Of a stretch of DNA of 64,000 nucleotides, positions 27,054 through 35,655 are shown in pieces. Source of the stretch: Neptunicoccus sediminis (GTDB lineage Bacteria > Pseudomonadota > Alphaproteobacteria > Rhodobacterales > Rhodobacteraceae); the NCBI RefSeq assembly GCF_001719615.1, contig NZ_MDVX01000013.1, positions 1-64,000 on the forward strand, written 5' to 3'. A program made the position numbers and the translations under genes. The notes beneath the pieces were generated by a model. It was not told where the DNA came from and did not search any database. It saw only the letters and a list, made by a program, of their open reading frames with translations. Position 1 is the stretch's first letter. Each line of letters opens with the position of its first letter.

Positions 27054-28790
27054 ATGACGGACGTAAATAATGATCAGGGGATACCGGAACCGGACGGGTA
27101 CCACCTCCCCATAGATACCGACCATGAAATTGGTGAAAACAACGTAGACGGCAGCATCGGACGGATCGGCTTTGACATCCATAACCCGGTCTTTGCCATC
27201 TCCGGCCTCACTGTGATTGCCTTTGTCATCTTCACACTGGCCCTGCCCGAACAGGCCGGAGTCATGTTCAAGACCTTGTTTAACGTTGTGACCAAGAACT
27301 TTGACTGGTTCTTTCTCTCAGCGGGGAACATCTTTGTCCTGTTCTGTCTGGCCCTGATTGTGCTGCCCGTCGGTTCGGTCCGGCTGGGCGGGGCGGATGC
27401 GACACCGGATTACGGCTACCTTGGCTGGTTTGCCATGCTCTTTGCCGCCGGTATGGGCATCGGCCTGATGTTTTACGGGGTGTCCGAACCGATGAGCCAT
27501 TTTTCCACCTCCTTTGGCGGAACTTCGGTAGAAAACGGGCTTCGCACCGACTGGGCACCGCTGAACGGCGCTGAAGGCGATCAGGCCGAGTCCATCCGTC
27601 TTGGCATGGCGGCCACGATTTATCACTGGGGTCTGCACCCTTGGGCCATGTATGCGGTGGTTGCACTGGCGCTGGCGCTGTTTTCCTACAACAAGGGCCT
27701 GCCCCTTTCGATCCGCTCTGCGTTTTATCCGATCTTCGGGGAACGGGTATGGGGCTGGACCGGCCATGTTATCGACATCCTTGCGGTGTTTGCCACATTG
27801 TTCGGTCTTGCAACTTCGCTGGGGCTTGGCGCGACACAGGCTGCAAACGGTCTGACCCTGCTGTTTGGCAGCGGCGTTGCAGAAGAAGGCACACGCAGCC
27901 TGCTGGGTATGCCTTTTGGCAACACAGATGACAGCGGCGTGGAGAACTCCGGCGGTTTGCTGATCCTGTTGATCGTTGCGATTACGGCGGTGGCGCTTGT
28001 GTCGGTGATCCGCGGGCTGAACGGCGGCGTTAAAGTCCTGTCCGAGATCAACATGGTGCTGGCGGTTCTGCTGGTTCTCTTCGTGCTGGTCTTTGGCCCG
28101 ACACTGGACATCCTCAAAGGATTCTTCAGCGCCCTTGGTGCCTATTTCGAGTATCTGCCAAGACTGGCAATGCCGTTTGGCCGCGAAGACACCAACTTTG
28201 TACAGGGCTGGACCGCCTTTTACTGGGCTTGGTGGATCAGCTGGTCGCCTTTCGTTGGCATGTTTATCGCCCGCGTTTCCCGTGGCCGCACCGTGCGTGA
28301 GTTCATGATCTGCGTGCTGCTGATCCCGTCACTGGTCTGCGTCCTCTGGATGAGCGTCTTTGGCGGCACAGCGATCCAGCAATACGTTCAGGACGGCTAT
28401 GAGGCCGTAGTGAATGCGCCGCTGGAACTGAAGCTGTTCGGCATGCTGGACGCATTGCCACTGGCGTCAATCACGTCCTTTGTGGGCATCTTGCTGGTTA
28501 TCGTCTTCTTTGTCACCTCCTCTGACTCCGGCTCGCTTGTGATCGACACGATCACGGCTGGCGGCAAAGTGGACGCGCCAATGCCACAGCGTGTGTTCTG
28601 GTGTATCTTTGAAGGCGCGGTTGCCATCGTCTTGTTGCTCTCGGTGGGCGGTCTGTCCTCCTTGCAGTCCATGGTGATCTCCACCGGCCTGCCCTTTGCA
28701 GCCGTGCTATTGTTGCTGTGTGTCTGTATCTTCATGGGCCTGCGCTCAGAGCGTAAGGCGATCAAGCTGCGGATCAATCCGGCGGAATAG
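27054..28790 (+). CDS. BCCT family betaine/choline/carnitine-type transporter
   Basis: This is a sodium- or proton-coupled importer of quaternary ammonium or sulfonium compounds. The 578-residue protein has twelve hydrophobic segments. It has the BCCT hallmark FYWAWWISWSPFVGMFIARV followed by SRGRTVREF, and the glycine-rich helix AAGMGIGLMFYGVSEPM that lines the substrate path. The ATG at 27054 follows AAGGAG. A perfect terminator ends the gene, so it is probably monocistronic. Choline, glycine betaine and dimethylsulfoniopropionate are all possible cargo. Confidence 0.9.
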   Translation: MTDVNNDQGIPEPDGYHLPIDTDHEIGENNVDGSIGRIGFDIHNPVFAISGLTVIAFVIFTLALPEQAGVMFKTLFNVVTKNFDWFFLSAGNIFVLFCLALIVLPVGSVRLGGADATPDYGYLGWFAMLFAAGMGIGLMFYGVSEPMSHFSTSFGGTSVENGLRTDWAPLNGAEGDQAESIRLGMAATIYHWGLHPWAMYAVVALALALFSYNKGLPLSIRSAFYPIFGERVWGWTGHVIDILAVFATLFGLATSLGLGATQAANGLTLLFGSGVAEEGTRSLLGMPFGNTDDSGVENSGGLLILLIVAITAVALVSVIRGLNGGVKVLSEINMVLAVLLVLFVLVFGPTLDILKGFFSALGAYFEYLPRLAMPFGREDTNFVQGWTAFYWAWWISWSPFVGMFIARVSRGRTVREFMICVLLIPSLVCVLWMSVFGGTAIQQYVQDGYEAVVNAPLELKLFGMLDALPLASITSFVGILLVIVFFVTSSDSGSLVIDTITAGGKVDAPMPQRVFWCIFEGAVAIVLLLSVGGLSSLQSMVISTGLPFAAVLLLLCVCIFMGLRSERKAIKLRINPAE

Positions 28791-28817
28791 CACCTTCACG
28801 CACGTCGAAATCAACAG

Positions 28818-28848
28818 GCAGCGCCGGACCCTCCGGCGCTGCTTTTTT
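28818..28848 (+). terminator. Rho-independent terminator of the BCCT gene
   Basis: A perfect 11-bp stem GCAGCGCCGGA/TCCGGCGCTGC with a CCC loop is followed by six T. It begins 27 bases after the stop codon. Confidence 0.95.
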
Positions 28849-28907
28849 ATGGGGGTTGCGTGGATGCGGGGGCTTTGTATCGTAGAAGAGACAGACGGAG
28901 CCTTGCC

Positions 28908-30644
28908 ATGACCCTATTCCCCAGACTGACCGCCGCTTTCCTGCTCTGCGCTGCTCCGTTGCTGGCGCAGGACTGGTCCGACACTGCCCAAAACGCGCTG
29001 GACCAGCGCAACGCGGGGCAAGCGGTTTCGGCAGAAAACTGGATGATCAGCGCGGCCAATCCCCATGCCGCCGAAGCCGGCGCCGCCGTGCTGCGGGCAG
29101 GCGGCACAGCGGCCGATGCGATGGTGACGGTTCAGGCGGTGCTGGGACTGGTGGAACCGCAATCTTCGGGACTGGGGGGCGGTGCCTTTCTGGTCTGGTA
29201 TGACGCGGCCAGCGGCAAAGTCACCACGCTCGACGGGCGCGAGGCCGCGCCCCTTGCCGCCACCCCGACCCTGTTTCAGGACGATAGCGGCGCACCGCTA
29301 AAGTTCTTTGATGCGGTGGTTGGCGGACGTTCTGTCGGGGTTCCTGCCACCCCTGCCCTGATGGAAGCCGCCCACAAGCGCTGGGGCAACCGCCCGTGGG
29401 CCGAACTGCTGGCCCCTGCGCGCGATCTTGCCAGAGAGGGGTTCACGGTCTCTCCCCGATTGGCAGATTCTGTCGCGGCCGATCCCGAACGTCTGGGCAG
29501 GTGGCAGACAACCCGCGACTATTTCCTGCCGAATGGCACGCCGCTGCGCAGCGGCGACAGGCTGAAAAACCCCGCCTATGCCGCCACGCTAGAGGCCATG
29601 GCCGACCGCGGGGCGGATGTGTTTTACACAGGTCCGCTGGCACAGGAAATCGTCGCGACAGTGCAAGGGGCAACAGGCAATCCGGGCGTGCTGTCTCTGG
29701 TGGATCTGGCGATCTACCGCGTAAAGGAACGCGCCCCCGTCTGCGCCGCTTACCGCGCGTATGAAGTCTGCGGCATGGGTCCGCCCTCCTCCGGCGGCCT
29801 GACGGTCGGGCAAATCCTGCAACTGCTGGAACCCTACGACCTGCCCGCACTTGGCCCGCAATCACCGGAAAGCTGGCGGCTGATCGGGGATGCCTCCCGT
29901 CTCGCCTTTGCGGACCGTGATCGATACATGGCCGACAGCGATTTTGTGCCGGTTCCGGTCAAGGGCCTGCTTGATCCCGCTTACACCCGCGCCCGCGCAC
30001 AACTGCTGGACCGCGACACCGCGCTCGATGACGTTACAGCAGGCACACCTGCGTTTGATCACGGTTGGAACCGCGCAGCGGACCAGTCTATCGAACTGCC
30101 CTCCACCAGCCATTTTTCCATCGTTGACAGCTATGGCAACGCGCTGTCGATGACGACGACCGTTGAAAACCGCTTTGGATCGCGGTTGATGGCAGGCGGT
30201 TTTATCCTCAACAACGAGTTGACGGATTTTTCTTTCGCCAGTCACAGGGACGGCATCCCGATTGCAAACCGTGTGGCACCGGGCAAACGTCCACGGTCTT
30301 CCATGTCGCCCACCATCGTTCTGAAAGACGGCGCACCCGTGCTGGTCATCGGCTCCCCCGGAGGCAGCCGGATCATCGGCTTCACCGCGCAAACCATTAT
30401 AGCGGTGCTGGACTGGGGCATGGACATTCAAAGCGCGATTTCCATGCCGCGCCTTGTAAACCGTTTCGGCACCTATGAAATTGAGGACCGACCCGAAACC
30501 GAGGCGCTAAGCGGACCGCTGCAAGACATGGGGTTTGAGGTGAAGCGCGGCGCGATCAGCTCCGGCCTGCACGGGATTAGCATTGCAGACACGCTGACAG
30601 GCGGGGCCGACCCCCGCCGCGAAGGTATCGTGATCGGGGAATAG
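28908..30644 (+). CDS. ggt: Gamma-glutamyltransferase / glutathione hydrolase
   Basis: This periplasmic N-terminal nucleophile enzyme cleaves the gamma-glutamyl bond of glutathione and related compounds. The 578-residue precursor has a signal peptide (FPRLTAAFLLCAAPLLAQ). It has the substrate-binding NPHAAEAG and SSGLGGGAF motifs and the autoprocessing site near residue 398 in STSHFSIVDSYGNALSMTTT, where the Thr becomes the new N terminus. PGKRPRSSMSPT and GSPGGSRI follow as expected. The family more often has TTH than TSH at the cleavage site. The ATG at 28908 is chosen for GGAG upstream and for the signal peptide. Confidence 0.92.
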   Translation: MTLFPRLTAAFLLCAAPLLAQDWSDTAQNALDQRNAGQAVSAENWMISAANPHAAEAGAAVLRAGGTAADAMVTVQAVLGLVEPQSSGLGGGAFLVWYDAASGKVTTLDGREAAPLAATPTLFQDDSGAPLKFFDAVVGGRSVGVPATPALMEAAHKRWGNRPWAELLAPARDLAREGFTVSPRLADSVAADPERLGRWQTTRDYFLPNGTPLRSGDRLKNPAYAATLEAMADRGADVFYTGPLAQEIVATVQGATGNPGVLSLVDLAIYRVKERAPVCAAYRAYEVCGMGPPSSGGLTVGQILQLLEPYDLPALGPQSPESWRLIGDASRLAFADRDRYMADSDFVPVPVKGLLDPAYTRARAQLLDRDTALDDVTAGTPAFDHGWNRAADQSIELPSTSHFSIVDSYGNALSMTTTVENRFGSRLMAGGFILNNELTDFSFASHRDGIPIANRVAPGKRPRSSMSPTIVLKDGAPVLVIGSPGGSRIIGFTAQTIIAVLDWGMDIQSAISMPRLVNRFGTYEIEDRPETEALSGPLQDMGFEVKRGAISSGLHGISIADTLTGGADPRREGIVIGE

Positions 30645-30650
30645 CCGTCC

Positions 30651-31805
30651 CTAACGCAGCTGCCCTGCAACCCGCCCCAGCATCTCCAGACAGGCGGCAA
30701 GCTGGTCGCGGCTGACGTATTCATCCGGTTTATGGGCCTGTTCGATCGACCCCGGTCCGCAGATCACGGCACTGACGCCGCCCTGCTGGAACAAACCAGC
30801 CTCGGTGCCGAATGACACGACCTCGGTTTCGTTCCCCCCTGTAAGCGCACGCACGATGGCCACCGCCTCGCTGTCGGGGTCCGGTTCCAGTCCTGCGACC
30901 TCGCTCGCGAAGATTTCTTCGATGTTGGCCACAGGGTTTTTCGCTTTCATTTCGGGCAGCAGCACATCGCGGGTGTACTGCTCAATCCGCTCGCGCACAA
31001 AATCGCGGTCGCTTTGCTGGACGGGGCGCATTTCCCAGCCCACCGCAGCTTTGTTCGGGATCACGTTGTGGGCCACGCCGGAATGCAGCTCGCAAATCTG
31101 CAGGGTGGTATGGGGCGGATCAAAGCGGGAGCCTTCGGGCGCGCGCGAGGGCAATTCCTGCCGGATTTCCATCAGCTTCGTGACAAAACGCGTGGCATAT
31201 TCCAGCGCGTTCACCCCCAGATCAGGCAGGCTTGAATGGCCCTCAACGCCGGTAAATTCGGTGGTGTATTCGCAACAGCCCTTATGCCCTTCGATGATCC
31301 GCATCGACGTCGGCTCTCCGATGATTGCAGCCGAAGGTTTCAGCCCCGCCTTCACCATTTCATCCACCAGAACCCGCGCGCCGAGACAGCCGATTTCCTC
31401 GTCATAGGTAAAGGCATAATGCACCGGCCGTGCCAGATCGGCGGCGGCAAATTCCGGCGCCAGCGCCAGAGCTGCCGCAATAAATCCCTTCATGTCACAG
31501 GTGCCCCGCCCGTAAAGCAACCCGTCCTGTTCGCGCAAGGTAAACGGGTCCGCAGTCCAGTCCTGCCCTTCCACCGGAACCACATCCGTATGCCCCGACA
31601 GGATCAACCCGCCATCCACATCCGGCCCGATAGTCGCAAAAAGATTCGCCTTGCCGTCCGTGTCTGAAGTGATCTGGCAACGGGCACCGAATGGTTCGAG
31701 ATAGGCGGCAATCCAGTCAATCAGATCACGGTTGCTTTCGCTTGAAATACTCGGAAAAGCAATCAGCCGCTCCAAAATGTCCAATGTTCTTTCCATGCGT
31801 TCCAT
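30651..31805 (-). CDS. argE: Acetylornithine deacetylase (M20 family)
   Basis: ArgE removes the acetyl group from N-acetylornithine in arginine synthesis. The 384-residue protein has the M20 dinuclear zinc motifs GHTDVVPVEG, GRGTCDMKGF and YDEEIGCLGAR, with the dimerisation domain inserted around residues 180-290. The ATG at 31805 follows AAAGGAG; a TTG directly upstream is less likely. It converges with ggt, only six bases apart, with no visible terminator. Related M20 deacylases with other substrates cannot be excluded since no other arg genes are nearby. Confidence 0.85.
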   Translation of the reverse strand: MERMERTLDILERLIAFPSISSESNRDLIDWIAAYLEPFGARCQITSDTDGKANLFATIGPDVDGGLILSGHTDVVPVEGQDWTADPFTLREQDGLLYGRGTCDMKGFIAAALALAPEFAAADLARPVHYAFTYDEEIGCLGARVLVDEMVKAGLKPSAAIIGEPTSMRIIEGHKGCCEYTTEFTGVEGHSSLPDLGVNALEYATRFVTKLMEIRQELPSRAPEGSRFDPPHTTLQICELHSGVAHNVIPNKAAVGWEMRPVQQSDRDFVRERIEQYTRDVLLPEMKAKNPVANIEEIFASEVAGLEPDPDSEAVAIVRALTGGNETEVVSFGTEAGLFQQGGVSAVICGPGSIEQAHKPDEYVSRDQLAACLEMLGRVAGQLR

Positions 31806-32027
31806 CAAAGGCTCCTTTCGAACGGGACGCTACGCGGAAAGGTGCGGAATGAAAAGCGGGGGAATGGGGGGGAGAAATTGCCCAACATCGGTGAAACCAG
31901 AAAACGTTTATTCACTTCACGCCCATTGGGCGATGATTTATATTATCGTTTAGCAGCTTTTCTTGTTTCTCTCTAATTTCAAACTCGGACTTATTCTCAG
32001 ATGACTAAGAAAACAGGGCTTTAATGA

Positions 32028-32324
32028 ATGAAAAAATTTAAGTTTGTTGTTTATAAGATCACCTTTCCAAACGGGAAGATCTACATAGGCAAAGATGTTG
32101 GCTACGATGGCCATACAATTCGCTATTTCGGAAGTTGGAACCATTTGGCAGTTGAAGCTGATTTCACTAAAGATGAACTGATGGACTTCACTATTCGCAG
32201 AGAAATCCTGTTCGAGAGCGATGATAAGGTGGAGGTTGGTCAACGCGAGATGGAACTGATTGTTAAACAGCAGGCGAACCATCCCGATAGAGGTTACAAC
32301 AAAGTACCAAAGTTTCGAGATTAG
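32028..32324 (+). CDS. Small GIY-YIG nuclease-like protein
   Basis: The 98-residue protein is essentially one GIY-YIG domain. It opens with VVYKITFPNGKIYIGKD, matching the paired strands of the fold (YKI...KIYIG). It has an arginine in IRREILFES and a glutamate in QREMELIVKQ at the positions expected for catalysis. Related stand-alone domains occur as homing or restriction-associated endonucleases and in phages. An AGGG precedes the start at about 13 bases. The surroundings are AT-rich, consistent with acquired DNA. Confidence 0.65.
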   Translation: MKKFKFVVYKITFPNGKIYIGKDVGYDGHTIRYFGSWNHLAVEADFTKDELMDFTIRREILFESDDKVEVGQREMELIVKQQANHPDRGYNKVPKFRD

Positions 32325-32410
32325 TTTGGCGCGACCCGCAGGTGCCCGCGCTGGATAAAATAACGGCTCGCGTCATGCTCTAGGCAGAAGGTAATATATT
32401 TATCAATTAG

Positions 32411-32827
32411 TTAAAGCCACATTGCGTGGCGGCGGAGCGTATTTTCCAAAATTTCTACAGAAACGGTGTTTTCAATAAACAGGCGTTCGATCCAAGGACC
32501 GAGCTCCTTATCCGGCACTTCAAATTGAACTCCATTCATCAGCAAAAAGTTGACTGCGCTAACGAACGCAGTTCTCTTATTTCCTTGGCGATAGCCATGC
32601 GATGTGGAAATGCCGTGCCAGTAATAAGCAGCCACCCTCACGAGATCTGTTCCATCTTCATAACAGGCGTTGGTTTTGGGCCGGCCAACAGCGCCAAGGA
32701 GGTCGTCCAGTCGATTATAGCCATCCGGCTCGCCAGCTTCTAATATCACGGAATGGAAAAAGTCCACGTCTTCCAACTCAAGGAAGACTATAGACTTAAA
32801 ATCGTGTTGAAACTTGAATCCTGGCAT
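32411..32827 (-). CDS. doc: Doc-type toxin, Fic/Doc fold
   Basis: Doc toxins phosphorylate elongation factor Tu and stop translation. The 138-residue protein has the Fic/Doc catalytic loop HGYRQGNKRTAF (about residues 77-88), retaining the His, Gly-Asn-Lys-Arg and Thr of Doc, with Tyr for Phe and Gln for Asp. The small size and all-helical pattern fit stand-alone Doc rather than AMP-transferring Fic. Its ATG follows the stop codon of the upstream gene with no gap (TAAATG), the classic antitoxin-toxin coupling. Confidence 0.82.
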   Translation of the reverse strand: MPGFKFQHDFKSIVFLELEDVDFFHSVILEAGEPDGYNRLDDLLGAVGRPKTNACYEDGTDLVRVAAYYWHGISTSHGYRQGNKRTAFVSAVNFLLMNGVQFEVPDKELGPWIERLFIENTVSVEILENTLRRHAMWL

Positions 32828-33163
32828 TTAAGCCAGATATTCAAGTGTTTCCTTGTAACGTTTCTTGGTCAGAGCCATTGCTTCCTGTGCGGTAAGGCGC
32901 TTGCGGAACTTGGATTCTTTCTGCACCTGAACATTGTCGTTAGCAGCATTCAGCGATGAGTAGGATTCACGCGGCCCCGACACATGGTCGTCCGAGCCGT
33001 GAAACTGCCCGCAGACTTGGCACAGAATTTCAGGGTTACGGATGGTCACTTCATCACTCCAATCACAATTTTGCACCATCTCGGCGCGTCCATTTACATA
33101 GCCATTCACTGGTTGTGTGACAAGTCTTATCACACCATAGCGTAAACTCTCTGCACTCTCCAT
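32828..33163 (-). CDS. Putative antitoxin of the Doc system with a CxxC motif
   Basis: The 111-residue protein is encoded immediately upstream of, and abutting, the Doc-like toxin. It lacks a recognisable Phd DNA-binding domain. The C-terminal 25 residues (KFRKRLTAQEAMALTKKRYK onwards) form a charged helix that could neutralise Doc, as the Phd C terminus does. The middle has CQVCGQFHGSDDH, a possible half zinc site. The start is uncertain: ATG 33163 has only a weak ribosome site, and a TTG at 33178 is in frame. Confidence 0.6.
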   Translation of the reverse strand: MESAESLRYGVIRLVTQPVNGYVNGRAEMVQNCDWSDEVTIRNPEILCQVCGQFHGSDDHVSGPRESYSSLNAANDNVQVQKESKFRKRLTAQEAMALTKKRYKETLEYLA

Positions 33164-33293
33164 TCGTGCGTGTTCCAAGACTTATAAGTTCAAAATGTTA
33201 ACAAACTGTATATAAAATCTTTCCGGAGCCACCGTCAAACTGACGCGCCTCACTCGGCCACCCCGCAGTCACCCACGGGGCGGCACTCCCTCC

Positions 33294-33578
33294 TCAATCC
33301 TCCCGATCTTTATCAGACCTGATGCCGCTGAGTGCGCCGGAGGTTTCCTGCGCGTCATCGCCGTCGTGACGGCCTGCGTCGCCGTCCCATGTGCCTTCGC
33401 TGCGCACGGCCTCTTTCATTTCGGGGGGCAGTTCGCGGGCGAGGTCTGCGACTGGCGTGTCGTCACGGTCTACGGCTTCCTTGCGGATGTTGCGCTCTTC
33501 GCCGGGGGTCACAACTGTCAGACCTTCGGTTTCGGCTTCGGACTCGGGTTGTGTGCTGTCGGTGGTTTTGTCGGCCAT
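33294..33578 (-). CDS. Small acidic, probably disordered protein
   Basis: I do not recognise a domain in this 94-residue protein. It is rich in Asp, Glu, Arg, Ser and Thr with hardly any hydrophobic residues, so it is probably unstructured. The central segment ARELPPEMKEAVRSEGTWDG may form a helix. The ATG at 33578 has a perfect AAAGGAG site, but that site lies in the 3' arm of a 12-bp inverted repeat. No partner gene is obvious; neighbours are the Doc system and a VOC protein. Confidence 0.6.
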   Translation of the reverse strand: MADKTTDSTQPESEAETEGLTVVTPGEERNIRKEAVDRDDTPVADLARELPPEMKEAVRSEGTWDGDAGRHDGDDAQETSGALSGIRSDKDRED

Positions 33579-33583
33579 GGTAG

Positions 33584-33618
33584 TTCTCCTTTGCAGGCCC
33601 AACGCTTGCAAAGGAGAA
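33584..33618 (-). promoter_or_regulatory. Hairpin sequestering a ribosome binding site
   Basis: Perfect 12-bp arms TTCTCCTTTGCA (33584..33595) and TGCAAAGGAGAA (33607..33618) enclose 11 bases. On the minus-strand mRNA the 3' arm contains AAAGGAG, the ribosome site of the gene starting at 33578, paired to CTCCTTT in the 5' arm. Translation should be low while the hairpin is folded. A DNA-binding protein site is an alternative reading. Confidence 0.75.
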
Positions 33619-33691
33619 TGGTTCATTCTTACGGGAGAATTAGAGGGTTATCCTCGCCAAAACCGGCCGGGAAACGCCCATACCGCCCCTG

Positions 33692-34234
33692 TTACCGCTC
33701 TGACAACCGCGCCAGTGCGTCTGCGACATCGGCGGTTTCAATCGCCAGACCGTCCCGCTCCAGCCGGATTTTATGGGCGAGATTCAGCACATCCCCGTGT
33801 GTTTTGCCTTGGGGCGGATCGAACTTGTAGCTGGCCAGTTCCACCAGCAGGCCCATCGGATCGCGAAAATAAAGACTGTCCATAAAGCCGCGATCCTTCA
33901 CGCCGCTGGAACCATAGCCGCGCGCTTTGAGACGTTCATCCGCCAGCCGTATTGTGGCTTGGGCGACCCAGAACGCGATGTGATGCACTGAGCCGGGCTG
34001 CTGTGCAAGCGGCTGGCTCGGCGGTTGGCGGCCCTCTTCGGTAAAGACGGTCAGGGTGCGCCCGTCGCCGGTGTCAAAATACAGATGGTTGATTTCAGGC
34101 GCATCCAGATTGGGTTGCTCGAAAATCAGCGGCATGCCCAGCACGCCTTCCCAGAAATCGACCGAGGTCTGGCGGTCTGTTCCGTTCAGGGTGATGTGGT
34201 GAATGCCTTGGACTTGGACTGATACATGGGTCAT
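33692..34234 (-). CDS. VOC superfamily (glyoxalase/extradiol dioxygenase-like) protein
   Basis: The 180-residue protein has the paired beta-alpha-beta-beta-beta units of the vicinal oxygen chelate fold. The first begins GIHHITLNGTDRQTSVDFWEGVLGM and the second VHHIAFWVAQATIRLADERL. Likely metal ligands are the His in GIHHIT, the His in VHHIAF and the Glu in DPMGLLVELASY. Whether it is a lyase, dioxygenase or resistance protein cannot be told. It appears monocistronic. Confidence 0.78.
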   Translation of the reverse strand: MTHVSVQVQGIHHITLNGTDRQTSVDFWEGVLGMPLIFEQPNLDAPEINHLYFDTGDGRTLTVFTEEGRQPPSQPLAQQPGSVHHIAFWVAQATIRLADERLKARGYGSSGVKDRGFMDSLYFRDPMGLLVELASYKFDPPQGKTHGDVLNLAHKIRLERDGLAIETADVADALARLSER

Positions 34235-34314
34235 GGGGTGCCTCCGTTCTATGGGCTTTATGTAGAACGGGGCAGCCCCTGTGTCACCTTCGCGTAGCGA
34301 ATTTCACTGTTCGT

Positions 34315-35574
34315 CTAGGTGGAACGGTTCTCTACCACGGTTTGCAGTGCTGCCAGAAACTGCGAGACTTCCTGTTCGGTGTTATAGTGGCACATGGAGA
34401 CCCGCACACAACTGTCCAGACCAAGCGGCTCCAGCACATTGCCCGAATAATGATCCGCCTTGCGCAGATGGGTGCGGATGTTCTGGGCGTTCAGCGCTGT
34501 CACCACATCGGCCCCTGTCATGCCTTCAACGGTCAGGGACACCAGACCTTCGCGCAGGGGATTATCCACGCCGCCGATCACTGACACACCGTTCAGTTCC
34601 GCCACGCCCTTCAGGTTGCCAATTCCGTGTAGCATGGCATCGGTAAGGTCTTTTTCATGGGCATGGATCGCAGCGCCTGCTGCCTCGATCCGTTCGCGCC
34701 TGTCGGTGCTGTCGCTGATCTGTCCGCCAAGCCAGTCGAAATAATCCACCACATCGGAAAACGTCGCATAGGCGCCCGTGTCCCGCGTGCCAAATTCCCA
34801 GTTGTCCGCCGGACCGTTGATCAGCATATCGTGGTTCATCGACCCCAGACGATCCGACACCCAGGCCACGCCATAGCCGTGACGGGAGAACACCTTGTAG
34901 GGGGACACCGCATAGCCGTCCACGTCATAAGCCGCAATATCAAGCCGCCCGTGGGCCGCGTGCTGGATGCCGTCCACAATGATCAGACAATCGGGTGCCG
35001 TCGCGCGGATCGCTTTGACGATGCCCTCAACATCCACGGCCATCCCCGTCACCGGAGAGGTGTGCAGGATGGTGGCCACAACCGTATCAGACGTCACATG
35101 AGGGGCGTAATCCTCTGCACTGACAGAACCGGTTTCATTGTTATGGGGCACAGAAATGTAATCCTTGCCCGCAATCCCCGCCCAGCGCAGCGCGGCAGAG
35201 CGGCTGGCGGGATGTTCAAGCGTGCTGCCCAGAACCTTGCCCGCGCCGCTTTCGATCACGGCCGTGCGGATCATGCGGAACAGCAGTTCGGTGCCGCTTT
35301 CGCCCACAAAGAACTGACCGCTTGGTGCGGCAAAGAACACGCGCATGTCGTCTTTCGCCTTGGCGATGACGCGCATCAATTCGGCGCTGGCCACGTTATC
35401 GCGTCCCTGATTGTCAGGGATAGAAGCATAGAACGTGCTGGTCTCTACAGCCGATTTCAGCGTCAGCGCCCCGCCCGCGTTTTCAAAAAACACCCGTGGC
35501 CCCTGAAACGGGCAACGGTCCACATGGGCAAACCGCCCGCGGATTTCCTCGATCAAACCTTCTTTGGCAAACAT
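34315..35574 (-). CDS. Class V aminotransferase / cysteine desulfurase-like PLP enzyme
   Basis: The 419-residue protein has the fold type I PLP pattern of class V: FFENAGGALTLKSAV near the N terminus, VDGIQHAAHGRLDIAAYDVD for the cofactor Asp and His, and Lys in AVSPYKVFSRHGYGVAWVS as Schiff-base residue. It lacks an obvious SufS/IscS cysteine loop, so epimerase, lyase or aminotransferase activity is more likely than sulfur transfer. The ATG at 35574 follows AAGGAG. It is downstream of a TRAP operon on the same strand, separated by a hairpin, and may act on the imported compound. Confidence 0.78.
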   Translation of the reverse strand: MFAKEGLIEEIRGRFAHVDRCPFQGPRVFFENAGGALTLKSAVETSTFYASIPDNQGRDNVASAELMRVIAKAKDDMRVFFAAPSGQFFVGESGTELLFRMIRTAVIESGAGKVLGSTLEHPASRSAALRWAGIAGKDYISVPHNNETGSVSAEDYAPHVTSDTVVATILHTSPVTGMAVDVEGIVKAIRATAPDCLIIVDGIQHAAHGRLDIAAYDVDGYAVSPYKVFSRHGYGVAWVSDRLGSMNHDMLINGPADNWEFGTRDTGAYATFSDVVDYFDWLGGQISDSTDRRERIEAAGAAIHAHEKDLTDAMLHGIGNLKGVAELNGVSVIGGVDNPLREGLVSLTVEGMTGADVVTALNAQNIRTHLRKADHYSGNVLEPLGLDSCVRVSMCHYNTEQEVSQFLAALQTVVENRST

Positions 35575-35590
35575 TGCGCGGCTCCTTATT

Positions 35591-35625
35591 ATGGTCGGCC
35601 ATTTCAAACCGGATCGGCCGACCAT
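35591..35625 (-). promoter_or_regulatory. Inverted repeat between TRAP permease and aminotransferase genes
   Basis: Perfect 10-bp arms ATGGTCGGCC and GGCCGACCAT are separated by 15 bases. The structure starts 31 bases after the TRAP stop and ends just before the aminotransferase ribosome site. It could be an attenuating or processing hairpin, or an operator. Confidence 0.55.
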
Positions 35626-35655
35626 GTGCAAGCGGATTCGCCTGTGCCGCGGCCT

